From assembly GCF_028288185.1 (NCBI RefSeq), contig NZ_JAQBOF010000008.1, positions 124,001-188,000 on the forward strand: a stretch of 64,000 nt of DNA, in the 5' to 3' direction. Below, in pieces: positions 1 to 8,741 of the stretch. How positions within the stretch are numbered: the first letter of the stretch is position 1; the number at the start of each line of letters is the position of its first letter. The notes below the pieces were generated by a model. The model was given only the letters and a program-made list of their open reading frames with translations, ran no database searches and was not told where the DNA came from. The DNA is from Mucilaginibacter sp. GTDB lineage: Bacteria > Bacteroidota > Bacteroidia > Sphingobacteriales > Sphingobacteriaceae. The position numbers and the translations under genes were made by a program.

Positions 1-161
1 TTTGGAAAGTAGCTTTAACCGATCTGAACTTCCGCGAAATAATCAGCTTATTGCCACTGGCAATAATGGTATTGGTTTTAGGTGTTATGCCTTCGTTGGT
101 GTTTAGCAAGATCAATGATTCGGTATTAGCGTTAGTACAGTTTTTACACGTAACCAAATAA
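1..161 (+). CDS. nuoM: NADH-quinone oxidoreductase subunit M, C-terminal end (partial)
   Basis: The frame open from base 3 encodes about 52 residues ending in TAA at 159-161, and the start lies left of the window. The peptide begins WKVALTDLNFREI, then a hydrophobic helix, as in the last helix of the antiporter-like subunit M of proton-pumping complex I. The nuoN start codon follows after one base, the usual nuoM-nuoN order with tight coupling. The identity rests partly on this context because the fragment is short. Confidence 0.8.
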   Translation, partial: WKVALTDLNFREIISLLPLAIMVLVLGVMPSLVFSKINDSVLALVQFLHVTK

Positions 162-162
162 A

Positions 163-1662
163 ATGCACGAGTTAATACCTTTTATACACGACCAGCTAAC
201 CCATATTTTGGGTGACTTGAATTTTTTCAAGCCCGAGATAACTTTATCTGTGTTATTTATCCTGGTATTAATTACCGACCTGATATATGGCCGAAACTCC
301 GAGAAACTATGCCGAATTGTGGCCTGTGCCGGTATTTTATTGGTGATATTTAGAGATACCCAAGCACTGGCCCTTAAAGGCGAACAAACTAAGTTGTTGT
401 TTGAGGGGATGCTGCTACAGTCGCATGCTTCGATTGTATTCAGGTTGATTATTGATGGCGCCGCGTTTTTATTGCTGCTATATTTTGCCTGGGATGAACA
501 GTTAAAGTCGCATACAAAAAAACTATCTGATCTATATTCTATAACCATTGCCGCTGTATTGGGTCTGCATTTAATGACCATGGCGGTTAACCTGTTATCC
601 ATTTATCTTGCTATCGAGATGGTTTCTATCGCGTCATACCTGTTGGTTGCCTATCGGTCAGAAAACGCTTTTAGTACAGAGGCGGGTTTAAAATATGTAT
701 TGTTTGGCGCGGCATCATCGGCCATAATGCTTTATGGCATATCGCTGCTTTATGGCTTTACAGGCACGTTAGATCTGTTTGACTATAATTTTACTTCGGG
801 ACTGATAAAGGTTCATGCTGTTGGGGCAGCTTTTGCTATAACCTTAGTCTTGGTAGGTATTGGTTTTAAGCTATCATTTGTCCCCATACACTTTTGGGTG
901 CCCGATGTTTATGAAGGTGCACCAACACCTGTTACTGCATTCTTATCAACTGTACCTAAAATTGCGGCGTTTGCATTGCTGATCAATTTTTTGACGCCAT
1001 TTCTTATGTCTCCCGAATGGAAAGCTTTTGATTTTGGATTGTATCTTTCTGTAATAGGCATTATTACCATGATAGCTGGCAATTTTGCCGCGGTTATGCA
1101 AAATAATGTTAAACGCATGCTTGCCTATTCAAGCATTGGGCATACAGGTTTTGCTTTAATGGCTGTGGTTACTTTTAATATGCAGGGCATTAAAGCGCTG
1201 GAGTATTATTTAGCGGTATATGCTTTAGCCAACGTAGGTGCGCTAATGCTGGTAAGCTATTTCACAAAGATAACAGGTTCTGAAGATGTAAATACTTATA
1301 AAGGTTTAGGACTTAAATATCCCGCGGCCTCAGTATGCTTTGTAATTATAATGATTTCATTAACGGGTTTGCCGGTAACTGCCGGTTTTACAGGTAAACT
1401 GTTTGTGTTTTCGGCAGTTTATGGCGTTTACCAGGTAAATCATAATGTATGGTTGTTGCTGTTAACCATAACCGGTGCATTAACTACGGTAGTATCTTTG
1501 TTTTATTACATCAAAATACCGCTTAATTTATTTTTGAAACGGACAGATACTATCTCTGAAACCGTAACCCAACCAAATTATATATTAGCAGTTGCAATAA
1601 TAATATCGCTGATATTAGTATTGCTTGGAATTTTCCCCGACTGGCTTACCCGATTTCTGTAA
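163..1662 (+). CDS. nuoN: NADH-quinone oxidoreductase subunit N
   Basis: A 499-residue polytopic membrane protein of the proton-translocating antiporter family (Proton_antipo_M), subunit N of inner-membrane complex I. It is hydrophobic throughout, with about 14 membrane segments. Conserved stretches include the region around residues 130-180 with IEMVSIASYLLVAY, and HFWVPDVYEGAPTPVTAFLS near residues 243-262, typical of NuoN. The ATG lies one base after the nuoM stop, so the two are co-transcribed and probably translationally coupled. It appears to be the last nuo gene, since an AT-rich gap and amt follow. Length fits the family (about 460-500). Confidence 0.96.
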   Translation: MHELIPFIHDQLTHILGDLNFFKPEITLSVLFILVLITDLIYGRNSEKLCRIVACAGILLVIFRDTQALALKGEQTKLLFEGMLLQSHASIVFRLIIDGAAFLLLLYFAWDEQLKSHTKKLSDLYSITIAAVLGLHLMTMAVNLLSIYLAIEMVSIASYLLVAYRSENAFSTEAGLKYVLFGAASSAIMLYGISLLYGFTGTLDLFDYNFTSGLIKVHAVGAAFAITLVLVGIGFKLSFVPIHFWVPDVYEGAPTPVTAFLSTVPKIAAFALLINFLTPFLMSPEWKAFDFGLYLSVIGIITMIAGNFAAVMQNNVKRMLAYSSIGHTGFALMAVVTFNMQGIKALEYYLAVYALANVGALMLVSYFTKITGSEDVNTYKGLGLKYPAASVCFVIIMISLTGLPVTAGFTGKLFVFSAVYGVYQVNHNVWLLLLTITGALTTVVSLFYYIKIPLNLFLKRTDTISETVTQPNYILAVAIIISLILVLLGIFPDWLTRFL

Positions 1663-1770
1663 AAAAGATTAATTCGTATCTTTTTTAATAATAATTTAAC
1701 ATTTATTTCATTTATTTATGATATTAATCATAAATTCAGCCGTTTTTTAAAATTATCCTTTAGTATTTCT

Positions 1771-3078
1771 ATGAAGCGTTACTTTCCGTTTTTTGTTATC
1801 CTTTGTATTTTAGCATTAACCTTTATTTTTCCATCGGTCGAATTTAAAAACACCGGCGCATCGCATTTTAATACCGGCGATATCGCCTGGATGCTCATGT
1901 CGACCGCGTTGGTTTTAATTATGACACCCGGTCTGGCGTTTTTTTACGGCGGTATGGTTAATAAAAAGAATGTAATATCAACCATGCTGCAAAGTGTTAT
2001 TTGTATGGTTATAATTACCGTAATGTGGGGCATCTTTGGTTTCAGCCTGGCTTTTGGTGATAGCTTCCATGGTATAATTGGTAATCCGGCTACTTACTTT
2101 ATGATGAAGGGTATGCTAGGCGATTCCACCTGGAAATCAGCTCCTACTATTCCGTTATTGCTATTTGCTATGTACCAGTTAAAGTTTGCCATTATAACTC
2201 CGGCGTTAATAACCGGGGCGTTTGCAGAGCGTATCCGCTTTAATTCGTATATCATTTTCCTGGTGCTGTTCAGCATATTTATATTTACACCCCTGGCGCA
2301 TGCAACCTGGCATCCCGATGGTTTATTAAACAAATTAGGTGTACTTGACTTTGCCGGTGGTACTGTTGTACACATGTCTGCCGGATGGGCGGCCTTAGCA
2401 TCAGCCTTATATTTAAAGAAAAGAAACGAGGCGAGCCATTCGCCGGCCCGCATTACTTATGTATTAATAGGTACCGGTTTATTATGGTTCGGTTGGTTTG
2501 GTTTTAACGCGGGGTCGGCATTTGGGGCAAATCATTTGGCGGTTACCGCTTTAGCAACAAGCACAACCGCATCGGCAGCTGCAGGTTTAACCTGGATATT
2601 TTTTGATATGCTACGCGGACGTAAACCATCTGCAATGGGTACCTGTATCGGTGCGGTTGTAGGTTTGGTTGCTATTACGCCGGCAGCGGGTTTTGTTTCC
2701 ATTCCGCATTCGTTGGCTATAGGTATTATATCATCAGTAATAAGTAACCTGGTAGTTGAGTGGCGCACAGGTACTTCAATAGACGATACATTGGATGTTT
2801 TCCCTTGCCATGGCGTTGGTGGTATGGTAGGTATGTTGCTTACCGGTGTGTTTGCACACAAAAATGTTAACCCAGCCAACGTAACCGGTAATGGCCTGTT
2901 CTTTGGCGAATCGCACTTGTTTTTAATACAGCTTTTTGCCTTAATTATTGTTTCTATATATGCCTTTTTTGGCTCATTGCTGTTACTAAAGATCACTGAT
3001 ATGATATCGCCATTACGTGTTTCGGCGGAAGAGGAAGTGATAGGCTTAGATATTAGCCAACACGGCGAAAGACTTTAA
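1771..3078 (+). CDS. amt: ammonium transporter, Amt family
   Basis: A 435-residue Amt/Mep/Rh-type inner-membrane ammonium channel. The N-terminus is a hydrophobic segment that could be a cleavable signal, as in other Amt proteins. GDIAWMLMSTALVLIMTPGL followed by FFYGG, then the conserved GFNAGSAFGAN and the late histidine region (DDTLDVFPCHGVGG), are family signatures. About 11 membrane helices are expected. No glnK/P-II gene is adjacent and there is no C-terminal fusion. A strong terminator follows, so it is probably monocistronic. Nitrogen control is likely from the family but no operator was identified. Confidence 0.96.
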   Translation: MKRYFPFFVILCILALTFIFPSVEFKNTGASHFNTGDIAWMLMSTALVLIMTPGLAFFYGGMVNKKNVISTMLQSVICMVIITVMWGIFGFSLAFGDSFHGIIGNPATYFMMKGMLGDSTWKSAPTIPLLLFAMYQLKFAIITPALITGAFAERIRFNSYIIFLVLFSIFIFTPLAHATWHPDGLLNKLGVLDFAGGTVVHMSAGWAALASALYLKKRNEASHSPARITYVLIGTGLLWFGWFGFNAGSAFGANHLAVTALATSTTASAAAGLTWIFFDMLRGRKPSAMGTCIGAVVGLVAITPAAGFVSIPHSLAIGIISSVISNLVVEWRTGTSIDDTLDVFPCHGVGGMVGMLLTGVFAHKNVNPANVTGNGLFFGESHLFLIQLFALIIVSIYAFFGSLLLLKITDMISPLRVSAEEEVIGLDISQHGERL

Positions 3079-3119
3079 ATTTAATACACCACTAAACAAT
3101 CTATAAACCATAGTTGGAG

Positions 3120-3145
3120 GCCCCGAGAGATCGGGGCTTTTTTTT
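3120..3145 (+). terminator. rho-independent terminator after amt
   Basis: A perfect 7-bp GC-rich stem (GCCCCGA / TCGGGGC) with a GAGA tetraloop is followed directly by eight T residues. It lies about 40 bp after the amt stop. Confidence 0.93.
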
Positions 3146-3200
3146 GTAGTTTTGATAATAGTTAGTACCTTCCTTTTCGCGTTATTTAAAATATCATATT

Positions 3201-3440
3201 ATGAAAAATAACTCTTTCATTGTTACTGTTAATAATACTGATTATAAAGTTAAGTTGGGTTCTGTTATGCCACAGCTTTATGATGTTTTTTGTGGAGCAG
3301 CTTATCACAAAATTGGTAAAACTGACGCAGGCTTATGGGTGTATGTTGACACCCCCGCATCTGTACAGCACATGCCGTTACAAGAAATTGGTGAGGCTAT
3401 AGATGAACACTCCAGATCAAATAGCGAAGAAACGTATTAG
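3201..3440 (+). CDS. small hypothetical protein, 79 aa
   Basis: I do not recognise this protein. It starts at ATG 3201 with MKNNSFIVTVNNTDYKVKLG and ends in an acidic, serine-rich tail (EAIDEHSRSNSEETY). It has no signal peptide or membrane helix and looks like a small cytosolic beta-rich domain. It stands alone between the amt terminator and the PurF-like gene. A +1 frame also stays open over much of it, but this frame has the more natural composition. Probably real, function unknown. Confidence 0.6.
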   Translation: MKNNSFIVTVNNTDYKVKLGSVMPQLYDVFCGAAYHKIGKTDAGLWVYVDTPASVQHMPLQEIGEAIDEHSRSNSEETY

Positions 3441-3529
3441 CGTAAATGCAGCATAGCTGATTGTTAAATTTATATTATTTTAATACGAATTAATGACAAT
3501 CAATTTAACAAGACTTTAGTAGAAAGTTA

Positions 3530-3537
3530 TAACTTTG
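3530..3537 (+). promoter_or_regulatory. -7 promoter box (TAACTTTG) of the PurF-like gene
   Basis: An exact match to the Bacteroidetes -7 consensus TAnnTTTG, ending 16 nt before the ATG at 3554. No convincing -33 TTG lies at the usual spacing, so the call rests on the -7 box and its position. Confidence 0.45.
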
Positions 3538-3553
3538 CGGCTCATCATCAATC

Positions 3554-5461
3554 ATGAGCGATCAGATTAAACATGAATGCGGTGTGGCATTTATCCGTCT
3601 TTTAAAGCCACTGTCTTTTTATCAGAAAAAATACGGCACTGCGCTGTATGGCTTAAACAAGCTCTATCTTTTAATGGAAAAACAACATAACCGGGGCCAG
3701 GATGGCGCAGGCGTTGCCACTATTAAATTGGATGTAGCTCCGGGCAAGCGGTACATCAGCAGGCATCGATCGATGGCATCAAACGCTGTTGCTGATATAT
3801 TTGAATATATCCAGAAGAAATTCGCAGATATACAAAAGGAATCGCCAGAAAAAATGGCTGATACCGAATGGCTCAAAGAGCACGTAAGCTTTACCGGCGA
3901 AGTGTTATTGGGCCATTTGCGTTATGGTACACATGGCAAAAACAGTATTGAAAGTTGCCACCCTTTTCTGCGCCAAAACAACTGGATGACACGTAACCTG
4001 GTTATTGCCGGTAACTTTAACATGACGAATGTTGATGAATTGCTGCAACAACTGTATGACCTGGGCCAGCATCCAAAAGAAAAAGCAGATACCGTTACCG
4101 TATTAGAGAAAATGGGCCACTTTATTGATACTGAAGTGCAAGGCTTGTTTGACCAATATAAACGCGAAGGCCTGGATGACAATGGCGAGATCAGCAAGCT
4201 AATAGCCAATGATATGGATGTGGCTAAGATCCTTCATAAATCTGCACGTAACTGGGATGGTGGTTATACCATTGCCGGTATGCTGGGCCATGGTGATGCA
4301 TTTATTATGCGCGACCCGGTTGGCATCCGCCCGGCTTATTATTATTATAATGATGAGATAGTTGTTGCGGCATCAGAACGCCCCGCTATACAAACTGCCT
4401 TTAATATCCCTATAGACGAGATAAGAGAAATAAAACCCGGCCATGCCCTGATCATAAAAAAGAATGGCAAGATAACCGAGGATATGTTTAGCGAGCCACA
4501 AGAAAAGAAAGCCTGCTCTTTCGAGCGGATCTATTTTTCGAGAGGAAGTGACGCGTCTATCTATCGCGAACGTAAACAATTAGGCAGGCTGCTTTGCCCG
4601 CAAATATTGGATGCGGTTAATAATGATGTAAAAAATACCGTATTCTCTTATATACCAAACACTGCGGAAGTTGCCTTTTATGGCATGGTAGAAGGTATAC
4701 ATAAATACATAAAAAAATACCAGCGTGACAGACTACTTAACCGCGAGGATAAGATAAGTGAAGAAGAGTTAACCGAAGTGTTATGTATGGCACCACGTGT
4801 TGAAAAGATTGCTATTAAAGACGTTAAGTTACGCACCTTTATAACACAGGATGCTGACCGTAGCGAAATGGTGGCGCACGTTTATGATACTACCTACGGG
4901 TTAATTAAAAACGGAACGGATACGTTAGTTGTACTAGATGACTCCATCGTTCGTGGTACTACGCTTAAACAAAGTATTCTGAAGATACTGGATCGTTTAG
5001 GCCCTAAAAAAATTGTTGTTGTATCGTCTGCCCCTCAAATTAGATACCCGGATTGTTATGGTATTGATATGTCGCGCATGGGCGAGTTTGTTGCTTTTGA
5101 AGCCGCCATTAGCTTGCTGAAAGAACAAGGTAAAGAAAGCATTATAGCCGATGTTTATAAAAAATGTGTAGATAGTGCGTCATTACCTAAAGAGGATGTG
5201 GTGAACTATGTAAAAGCTATTTATGAGCCTTTTACAGATCAGGAGGTATCAGACCGTATAGCCAAGATCATCACACCAACTGAAATTAAATGCGAAGTAC
5301 AGGTGATCTATCAAACGCTGGATAACTTACACAAAGCTTGCCCGGATCATACCGGCGACTGGTATTTCTCTGGCGATTATCCAACCCCAGGCGGCAACAA
5401 GGTAGTTAACCGTGCCTTTGTTAACTGGATGGAAGGGAAGAATCAGCGGGCGTATATGTAA
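3554..5461 (+). CDS. PurF-like amidophosphoribosyltransferase, long Bacteroidetes form
   Basis: A 635-residue protein with an N-terminal class II glutamine amidotransferase domain and a C-terminal type I phosphoribosyltransferase domain. Cys9 (KHECGVAF) is the likely N-terminal nucleophile, exposed after removal of a short propeptide as in Bacillus PurF. HNRGQDGAG near residue 45 and GHLRYGTHG near 122 are glutaminase motifs. VVLDDSIVRGTT near 459-470 is the PRPP-binding loop. Canonical PurF is about 470-510 residues, and the extra length lies in insertions of the glutaminase domain and a C-terminal extension (from about 540). The expected reaction is PRPP plus glutamine to phosphoribosylamine, the first step of purine synthesis. 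It may be a paralogue beside a standard purF elsewhere, so no symbol is given. Confidence 0.85.
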   Translation: MSDQIKHECGVAFIRLLKPLSFYQKKYGTALYGLNKLYLLMEKQHNRGQDGAGVATIKLDVAPGKRYISRHRSMASNAVADIFEYIQKKFADIQKESPEKMADTEWLKEHVSFTGEVLLGHLRYGTHGKNSIESCHPFLRQNNWMTRNLVIAGNFNMTNVDELLQQLYDLGQHPKEKADTVTVLEKMGHFIDTEVQGLFDQYKREGLDDNGEISKLIANDMDVAKILHKSARNWDGGYTIAGMLGHGDAFIMRDPVGIRPAYYYYNDEIVVAASERPAIQTAFNIPIDEIREIKPGHALIIKKNGKITEDMFSEPQEKKACSFERIYFSRGSDASIYRERKQLGRLLCPQILDAVNNDVKNTVFSYIPNTAEVAFYGMVEGIHKYIKKYQRDRLLNREDKISEEELTEVLCMAPRVEKIAIKDVKLRTFITQDADRSEMVAHVYDTTYGLIKNGTDTLVVLDDSIVRGTTLKQSILKILDRLGPKKIVVVSSAPQIRYPDCYGIDMSRMGEFVAFEAAISLLKEQGKESIIADVYKKCVDSASLPKEDVVNYVKAIYEPFTDQEVSDRIAKIITPTEIKCEVQVIYQTLDNLHKACPDHTGDWYFSGDYPTPGGNKVVNRAFVNWMEGKNQRAYM

Positions 5462-5468
5462 CCCCCGG

Positions 5469-5482
5469 CCCCCTGAAGGGGG
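5469..5482. repeat. short C/G hairpin repeat
   Basis: CCCCCT-GA-AGGGGG is a 6-bp perfect inverted repeat just after the PurF-like stop. It resembles the 'ccctc...gaggg' word elements elsewhere in the window (16.6, 17.8 and 47.8 kb). Confidence 0.5.
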
Positions 5483-5515
5483 AGGAATTAAAGCAATTGA
5501 TATATAATATAAATT

Positions 5516-5550
5516 AAGAGGCCCTTATTTACTAGATAAGAGCCTCTTTT
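5516..5550 (+). terminator. terminator after the PurF-like gene
   Basis: AAGAGGC pairs with GCCTCTT and an inner CTTAT pairs with ATAAG around one mismatch, with a 7-nt loop and a short T run. It lies 55 bp after the stop codon. Confidence 0.8.
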
Positions 5551-5649
5551 AGTTAGCGTTCAAAAACTCCCTCTTTAGGGCTTGGAGTTACTCCCTATAC
5601 TTTCCATTAAAAAATTGATGGTAGCCCCAATATAAAAACAAAATTTTAG

Positions 5650-6303
5650 CTATGCTGAAGGGGCGGCGAATACATAATGTGTAACCAGCTTATCCAATAA
5701 AATTACCGAGGCAATAATTAAGGCTATACCGGCAACTTCATTCAGGCGGTGTACAAATTTTTCGGATATTTTATCGCGCAGCTTGTTGGCGTAAAAGGCT
5801 TTGGTAGTATCTAAACCAAACTGTACAACCAATATGGTTATAAACATAATAGCAATTTTAAATGCCCGGTGATGTACACCATTATGATAAATGGTACTGG
5901 CTGTACCAATAACTGTTATCCAGTGAAATAAAATAGCAGGATTAAAAATACACATTAAAAACCCTTTCAGAAAATAGCCTGTACGTTTAAGGCCGGTAGG
6001 GGTTGCATTGTCGTAGTTTACCTTTGCCTTTTTGAAAATGTAGCGAATACCTACTACAAACAATATAATGCTGCCAACAACACCTGCAATGGTTTTGGTT
6101 TGGGCAGATACCTCAAACAATTGTGAGCCAAATAATATGCCACCCACAAACACAACATCGCTGCACACTACACCAAGCGCTAAAAAAATACCTGCATGGA
6201 AGCCCCGCTCAATACTTGTTTTAATTAAAGCAAAAAATACGGGCCCGGTTAAAAAGGTTAACACTATACCAATACCAATCCCCGAAATAACAGCTTCTAT
6301 CAT
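5650..6303 (-). CDS. LysE/RhtB family amino-acid exporter
   Basis: A 217-residue hydrophobic protein with about six membrane helices. The opening helix contains GIGIGIVLTFLTGPVFFALI, the LysE-family signature (GxxPGP-like TGPV), followed by the conserved SIERGFHAGIFLALGVVCSD stretch. Family members export amino acids or related small metabolites. The substrate cannot be read from the sequence. It is on the opposite strand to both neighbours, so it is transcribed alone. Confidence 0.85.
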   Translation of the reverse strand: MIEAVISGIGIGIVLTFLTGPVFFALIKTSIERGFHAGIFLALGVVCSDVVFVGGILFGSQLFEVSAQTKTIAGVVGSIILFVVGIRYIFKKAKVNYDNATPTGLKRTGYFLKGFLMCIFNPAILFHWITVIGTASTIYHNGVHHRAFKIAIMFITILVVQFGLDTTKAFYANKLRDKISEKFVHRLNEVAGIALIIASVILLDKLVTHYVFAAPSA

Positions 6304-6464
6304 TAATCTGTAACCTTTGATCTGTTTGAAGTATGCGAAGATGCAACTTTTATCTCTTAAATAAAGAAATTTAATGCAGAGTGTTTATTACTTTAAGCTA
6401 GTAGAATTATAAAAAATACTTATGTTAGTGGTTTAAAACCAATTTTAATACAACCTTATATAAA

Positions 6465-8114
6465 ATGGAACAAAACAACACCAAAAGTTATGGTTCGGCA
6501 TTGTACACGCTGGTTACTGTATTTTTCTTCTGGGGCTTTTTAGCAGCCTCAAACGGTATATTTATACCCTTTTGTAAAGCACATTTTCACTTAACTCAAT
6601 TCGAATCGCAGTTAATTGACTTTACTTTTTACGGAGGATATTTTATAGGGTCATTGATACTATATTTTGCTTCGCAAATAACCCGGGTTGATATATTAAA
6701 CAAACTGGGCTATAAAAACGGTATTGTGCTGGGTTTGGTTTTATCAGCCGCAGGCGCATTAGTAATGATACCTGCTGTAGCTACAGGTTCATTTATATTT
6801 ATATTAGGTTCGTTTTTTATAATCGCTTTAGGTTTCTCGTTACAACAAACAGCGGCAAATCCTTTCGTTATAGCTTTAGGCCCGCCGGAGACAGGTTCAA
6901 ATCGTTTGAATTTTGCAGGCGCTATTAACAATATCGGCGGTATAACCGGCCCAATTGTAGTTAGTGTGATATTGTTTGGAAAGGCAAAAGGTGCAGCAGC
7001 AGCAAGCAGTGTCCAGCTATCAACTATTGATAACTTATATTATATATTGGCTGGCTTATTTTTAGCAGTAGCTGTATTTTTCTATCTATCTAAGTTGCCG
7101 GTTGTTACTACAGATGAAAAGGTCGAAGCCAGCAAAAAGCCAACATTACCATTAATAATTATGTTCCTGGCGTTTTGTTTAATTATGGTTGCCGACCAAT
7201 TAGCTTTATTTATTAGCGGGCATGGTTTTTTCAATATCCGTACACCTGAAGGGACCAAGGCTGTTATTATTTACATATCGCTGGCTATCATAATACTAAC
7301 TTTAGTAAGCTCGTTATTATCGGCTCAGAAAAACAAAGAAGGTTGGGGCGCTATGCAATACCCTCAATTAATTTTAGGTATGATAGCCATATTTACATAC
7401 GTAGGCACAGAGGTTACTATACAAAGTAATATGGGCGCGTTGCTTAAACTACCTAAATTTGGCGGCTTTACCGAGTCGCAAATGTCGCCATTTATCTCGC
7501 TTTACTGGGGTAGTTTAATGATAGGCCGCTGGACGGGCGCCATTGGAGCATTTAACCTATCAAAATCAACTAAAAACATATTGACTTTGGTAGTGCCATT
7601 TCTTGCTTTTGGTATTGTATTGTTAGTTAACCGGTCAACTGGGGTTGATGTAAGTAATTTATATATCTATGCTATTAGTATTACCGTAATGATAGGCGCG
7701 TTTTATATAGGCCAGCAAAAACCGGTACGTACCTTAGTTTCGTTAGGTGTATTGGGTATGATATTTATGCTAATAGGTTTATTGTCGACAGGTATGATCG
7801 CGGTATTCGCGTTTATTAGTGGTGGCTTATGCTGTTCAATTATGTGGCCGTCAATCTTCTCGTTAGCTATCACCGGCTTAGGTAAATATACCGGCCAAGG
7901 CTCTGCATTTTTAATTATGATGATATTGGGTGGTGCTATTATTCCACCGGTACAAGGCTTAATGGCTGATACCATGGGGATCCATCAATCATACATTGTT
8001 CCGGTTATAGGTTTTGCCTACATCGTATTCTTCGCCTGGAAAGTACGCCAGGAGTTGATCAAACAAGGCATCAACATTGACCATGTTTCTGTTGAAAAAA
8101 GCGGGGGACACTAA
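6465..8114 (+). CDS. sugar MFS transporter, FHS (fucose permease-like) family
   Basis: A 549-residue major facilitator protein. The start (YTLVTVFFFWGFLAASNGIF) and the GGYFIGSL and LQQTAANPFVIALGP motifs match the FHS family of fucose, glucose and galactose permeases. About 12-14 helices are expected. At 549 residues it is longer than FucP (about 440), with an extra hydrophobic block between residues 225 and 290, a form seen in Bacteroidetes. It would import a sugar with protons at the inner membrane. No sugar-catabolic gene is adjacent, so the substrate is unknown. Confidence 0.86.
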   Translation: MEQNNTKSYGSALYTLVTVFFFWGFLAASNGIFIPFCKAHFHLTQFESQLIDFTFYGGYFIGSLILYFASQITRVDILNKLGYKNGIVLGLVLSAAGALVMIPAVATGSFIFILGSFFIIALGFSLQQTAANPFVIALGPPETGSNRLNFAGAINNIGGITGPIVVSVILFGKAKGAAAASSVQLSTIDNLYYILAGLFLAVAVFFYLSKLPVVTTDEKVEASKKPTLPLIIMFLAFCLIMVADQLALFISGHGFFNIRTPEGTKAVIIYISLAIIILTLVSSLLSAQKNKEGWGAMQYPQLILGMIAIFTYVGTEVTIQSNMGALLKLPKFGGFTESQMSPFISLYWGSLMIGRWTGAIGAFNLSKSTKNILTLVVPFLAFGIVLLVNRSTGVDVSNLYIYAISITVMIGAFYIGQQKPVRTLVSLGVLGMIFMLIGLLSTGMIAVFAFISGGLCCSIMWPSIFSLAITGLGKYTGQGSAFLIMMILGGAIIPPVQGLMADTMGIHQSYIVPVIGFAYIVFFAWKVRQELIKQGINIDHVSVEKSGGH

Positions 8115-8131
8115 TTGAGTGATCAGTATTG

Positions 8132-8178
8132 AGTGGTGAGTTATGAGTTTGTTTTTATTTTACTCATAACTCACCACT
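8132..8178. repeat. palindromic word-repeat element, 'gagttatgag' type (family A)
   Basis: A perfect 17-bp inverted repeat: arm 8132-8148 (AGTGGTGAGTTATGAGT) is complementary to 8162-8178, with a 13-nt loop. Variants of the same word continue outward (TTGAGTGATCAG on the left, TATAACTCAAAAC on the right). It fills the gap between the MFS stop and the dCMP deaminase start. It could act as a terminator-like hairpin, but the word structure links it to the other elements described here. Confidence 0.9.
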
Positions 8179-8196
8179 TATAACTCAAAACTACTA

Positions 8197-8664
8197 ATGA
8201 ACAAACCAAGTTTCGATACCATATTCATGAAACTGGCTACCGACCTGGCCTTGCGCTCACATTGCGTTAAGGCTCATGTTGGGGCGGTTTTAGTACGCGA
8301 TACGCGTATTATTTCTATTGGCTATAACGGCCCGCCTGCGGGCACACATAACTGCGACGAAGAATGGCCCGAAGCCGGTTGCCCGCGCGATTCGAAAGGT
8401 AGCTGCTCATTAGCCTTACATGCCGAGGAAAATGCCATACTATATGCCGTAAAAAGCGGCGCCAAGTTGGAAGGGGCTACGCTTTACACCACACTATCGC
8501 CATGCATAGCTTGTGCCCGGTTGATCTTTTCGGCAGGAATTAAACATGTTTATTTTGATAAATCATACGCCAAATACAAAGGCATAGCCAACGATGAAGG
8601 GGTTGATTTTTTAAATAAGTTTGGTGTGCCGACGGTGCAGTTGGTGGATGATAACCTTAACTAA
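8197..8664 (+). CDS. deoxycytidylate (dCMP) deaminase
   Basis: A 155-residue zinc-dependent deaminase (ComEB-like) converting dCMP to dUMP for thymidylate synthesis. The HAEEN motif near residue 75 supplies one zinc ligand and the catalytic glutamate. SPCIACARL near residues 100-108 supplies the two cysteines. The GYNGPPAGTHNCDE and CPRDSKGSC region is typical of dCMP deaminases. It faces cmk, another pyrimidine nucleotide gene, which converges from the right. The stop TAA lies inside an inverted-repeat arm. Confidence 0.93.
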   Translation: MNKPSFDTIFMKLATDLALRSHCVKAHVGAVLVRDTRIISIGYNGPPAGTHNCDEEWPEAGCPRDSKGSCSLALHAEENAILYAVKSGAKLEGATLYTTLSPCIACARLIFSAGIKHVYFDKSYAKYKGIANDEGVDFLNKFGVPTVQLVDDNLN

Positions 8665-8741
8665 GATTTACAAGATCAGAGGACTAGAAGTTATATTCTT
8701 GACCACAGGCATCCTAAAATCTTTAAATCCTAAAATCTTAG
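8661..8741. repeat. palindromic word-repeat element, 'ctaagattt' type (family I)
   Basis: Arms CTAAGATTT (8661-8669) and AAATCTTAG (8733-8741) are exact inverses. Between them runs a series of related words (CCTAAAATCTTTAAATCCTAAAATC). The left arm contains the stop of the dCMP deaminase gene and the right arm contains the stop of cmk, so one element ends both convergent genes. Confidence 0.8.
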
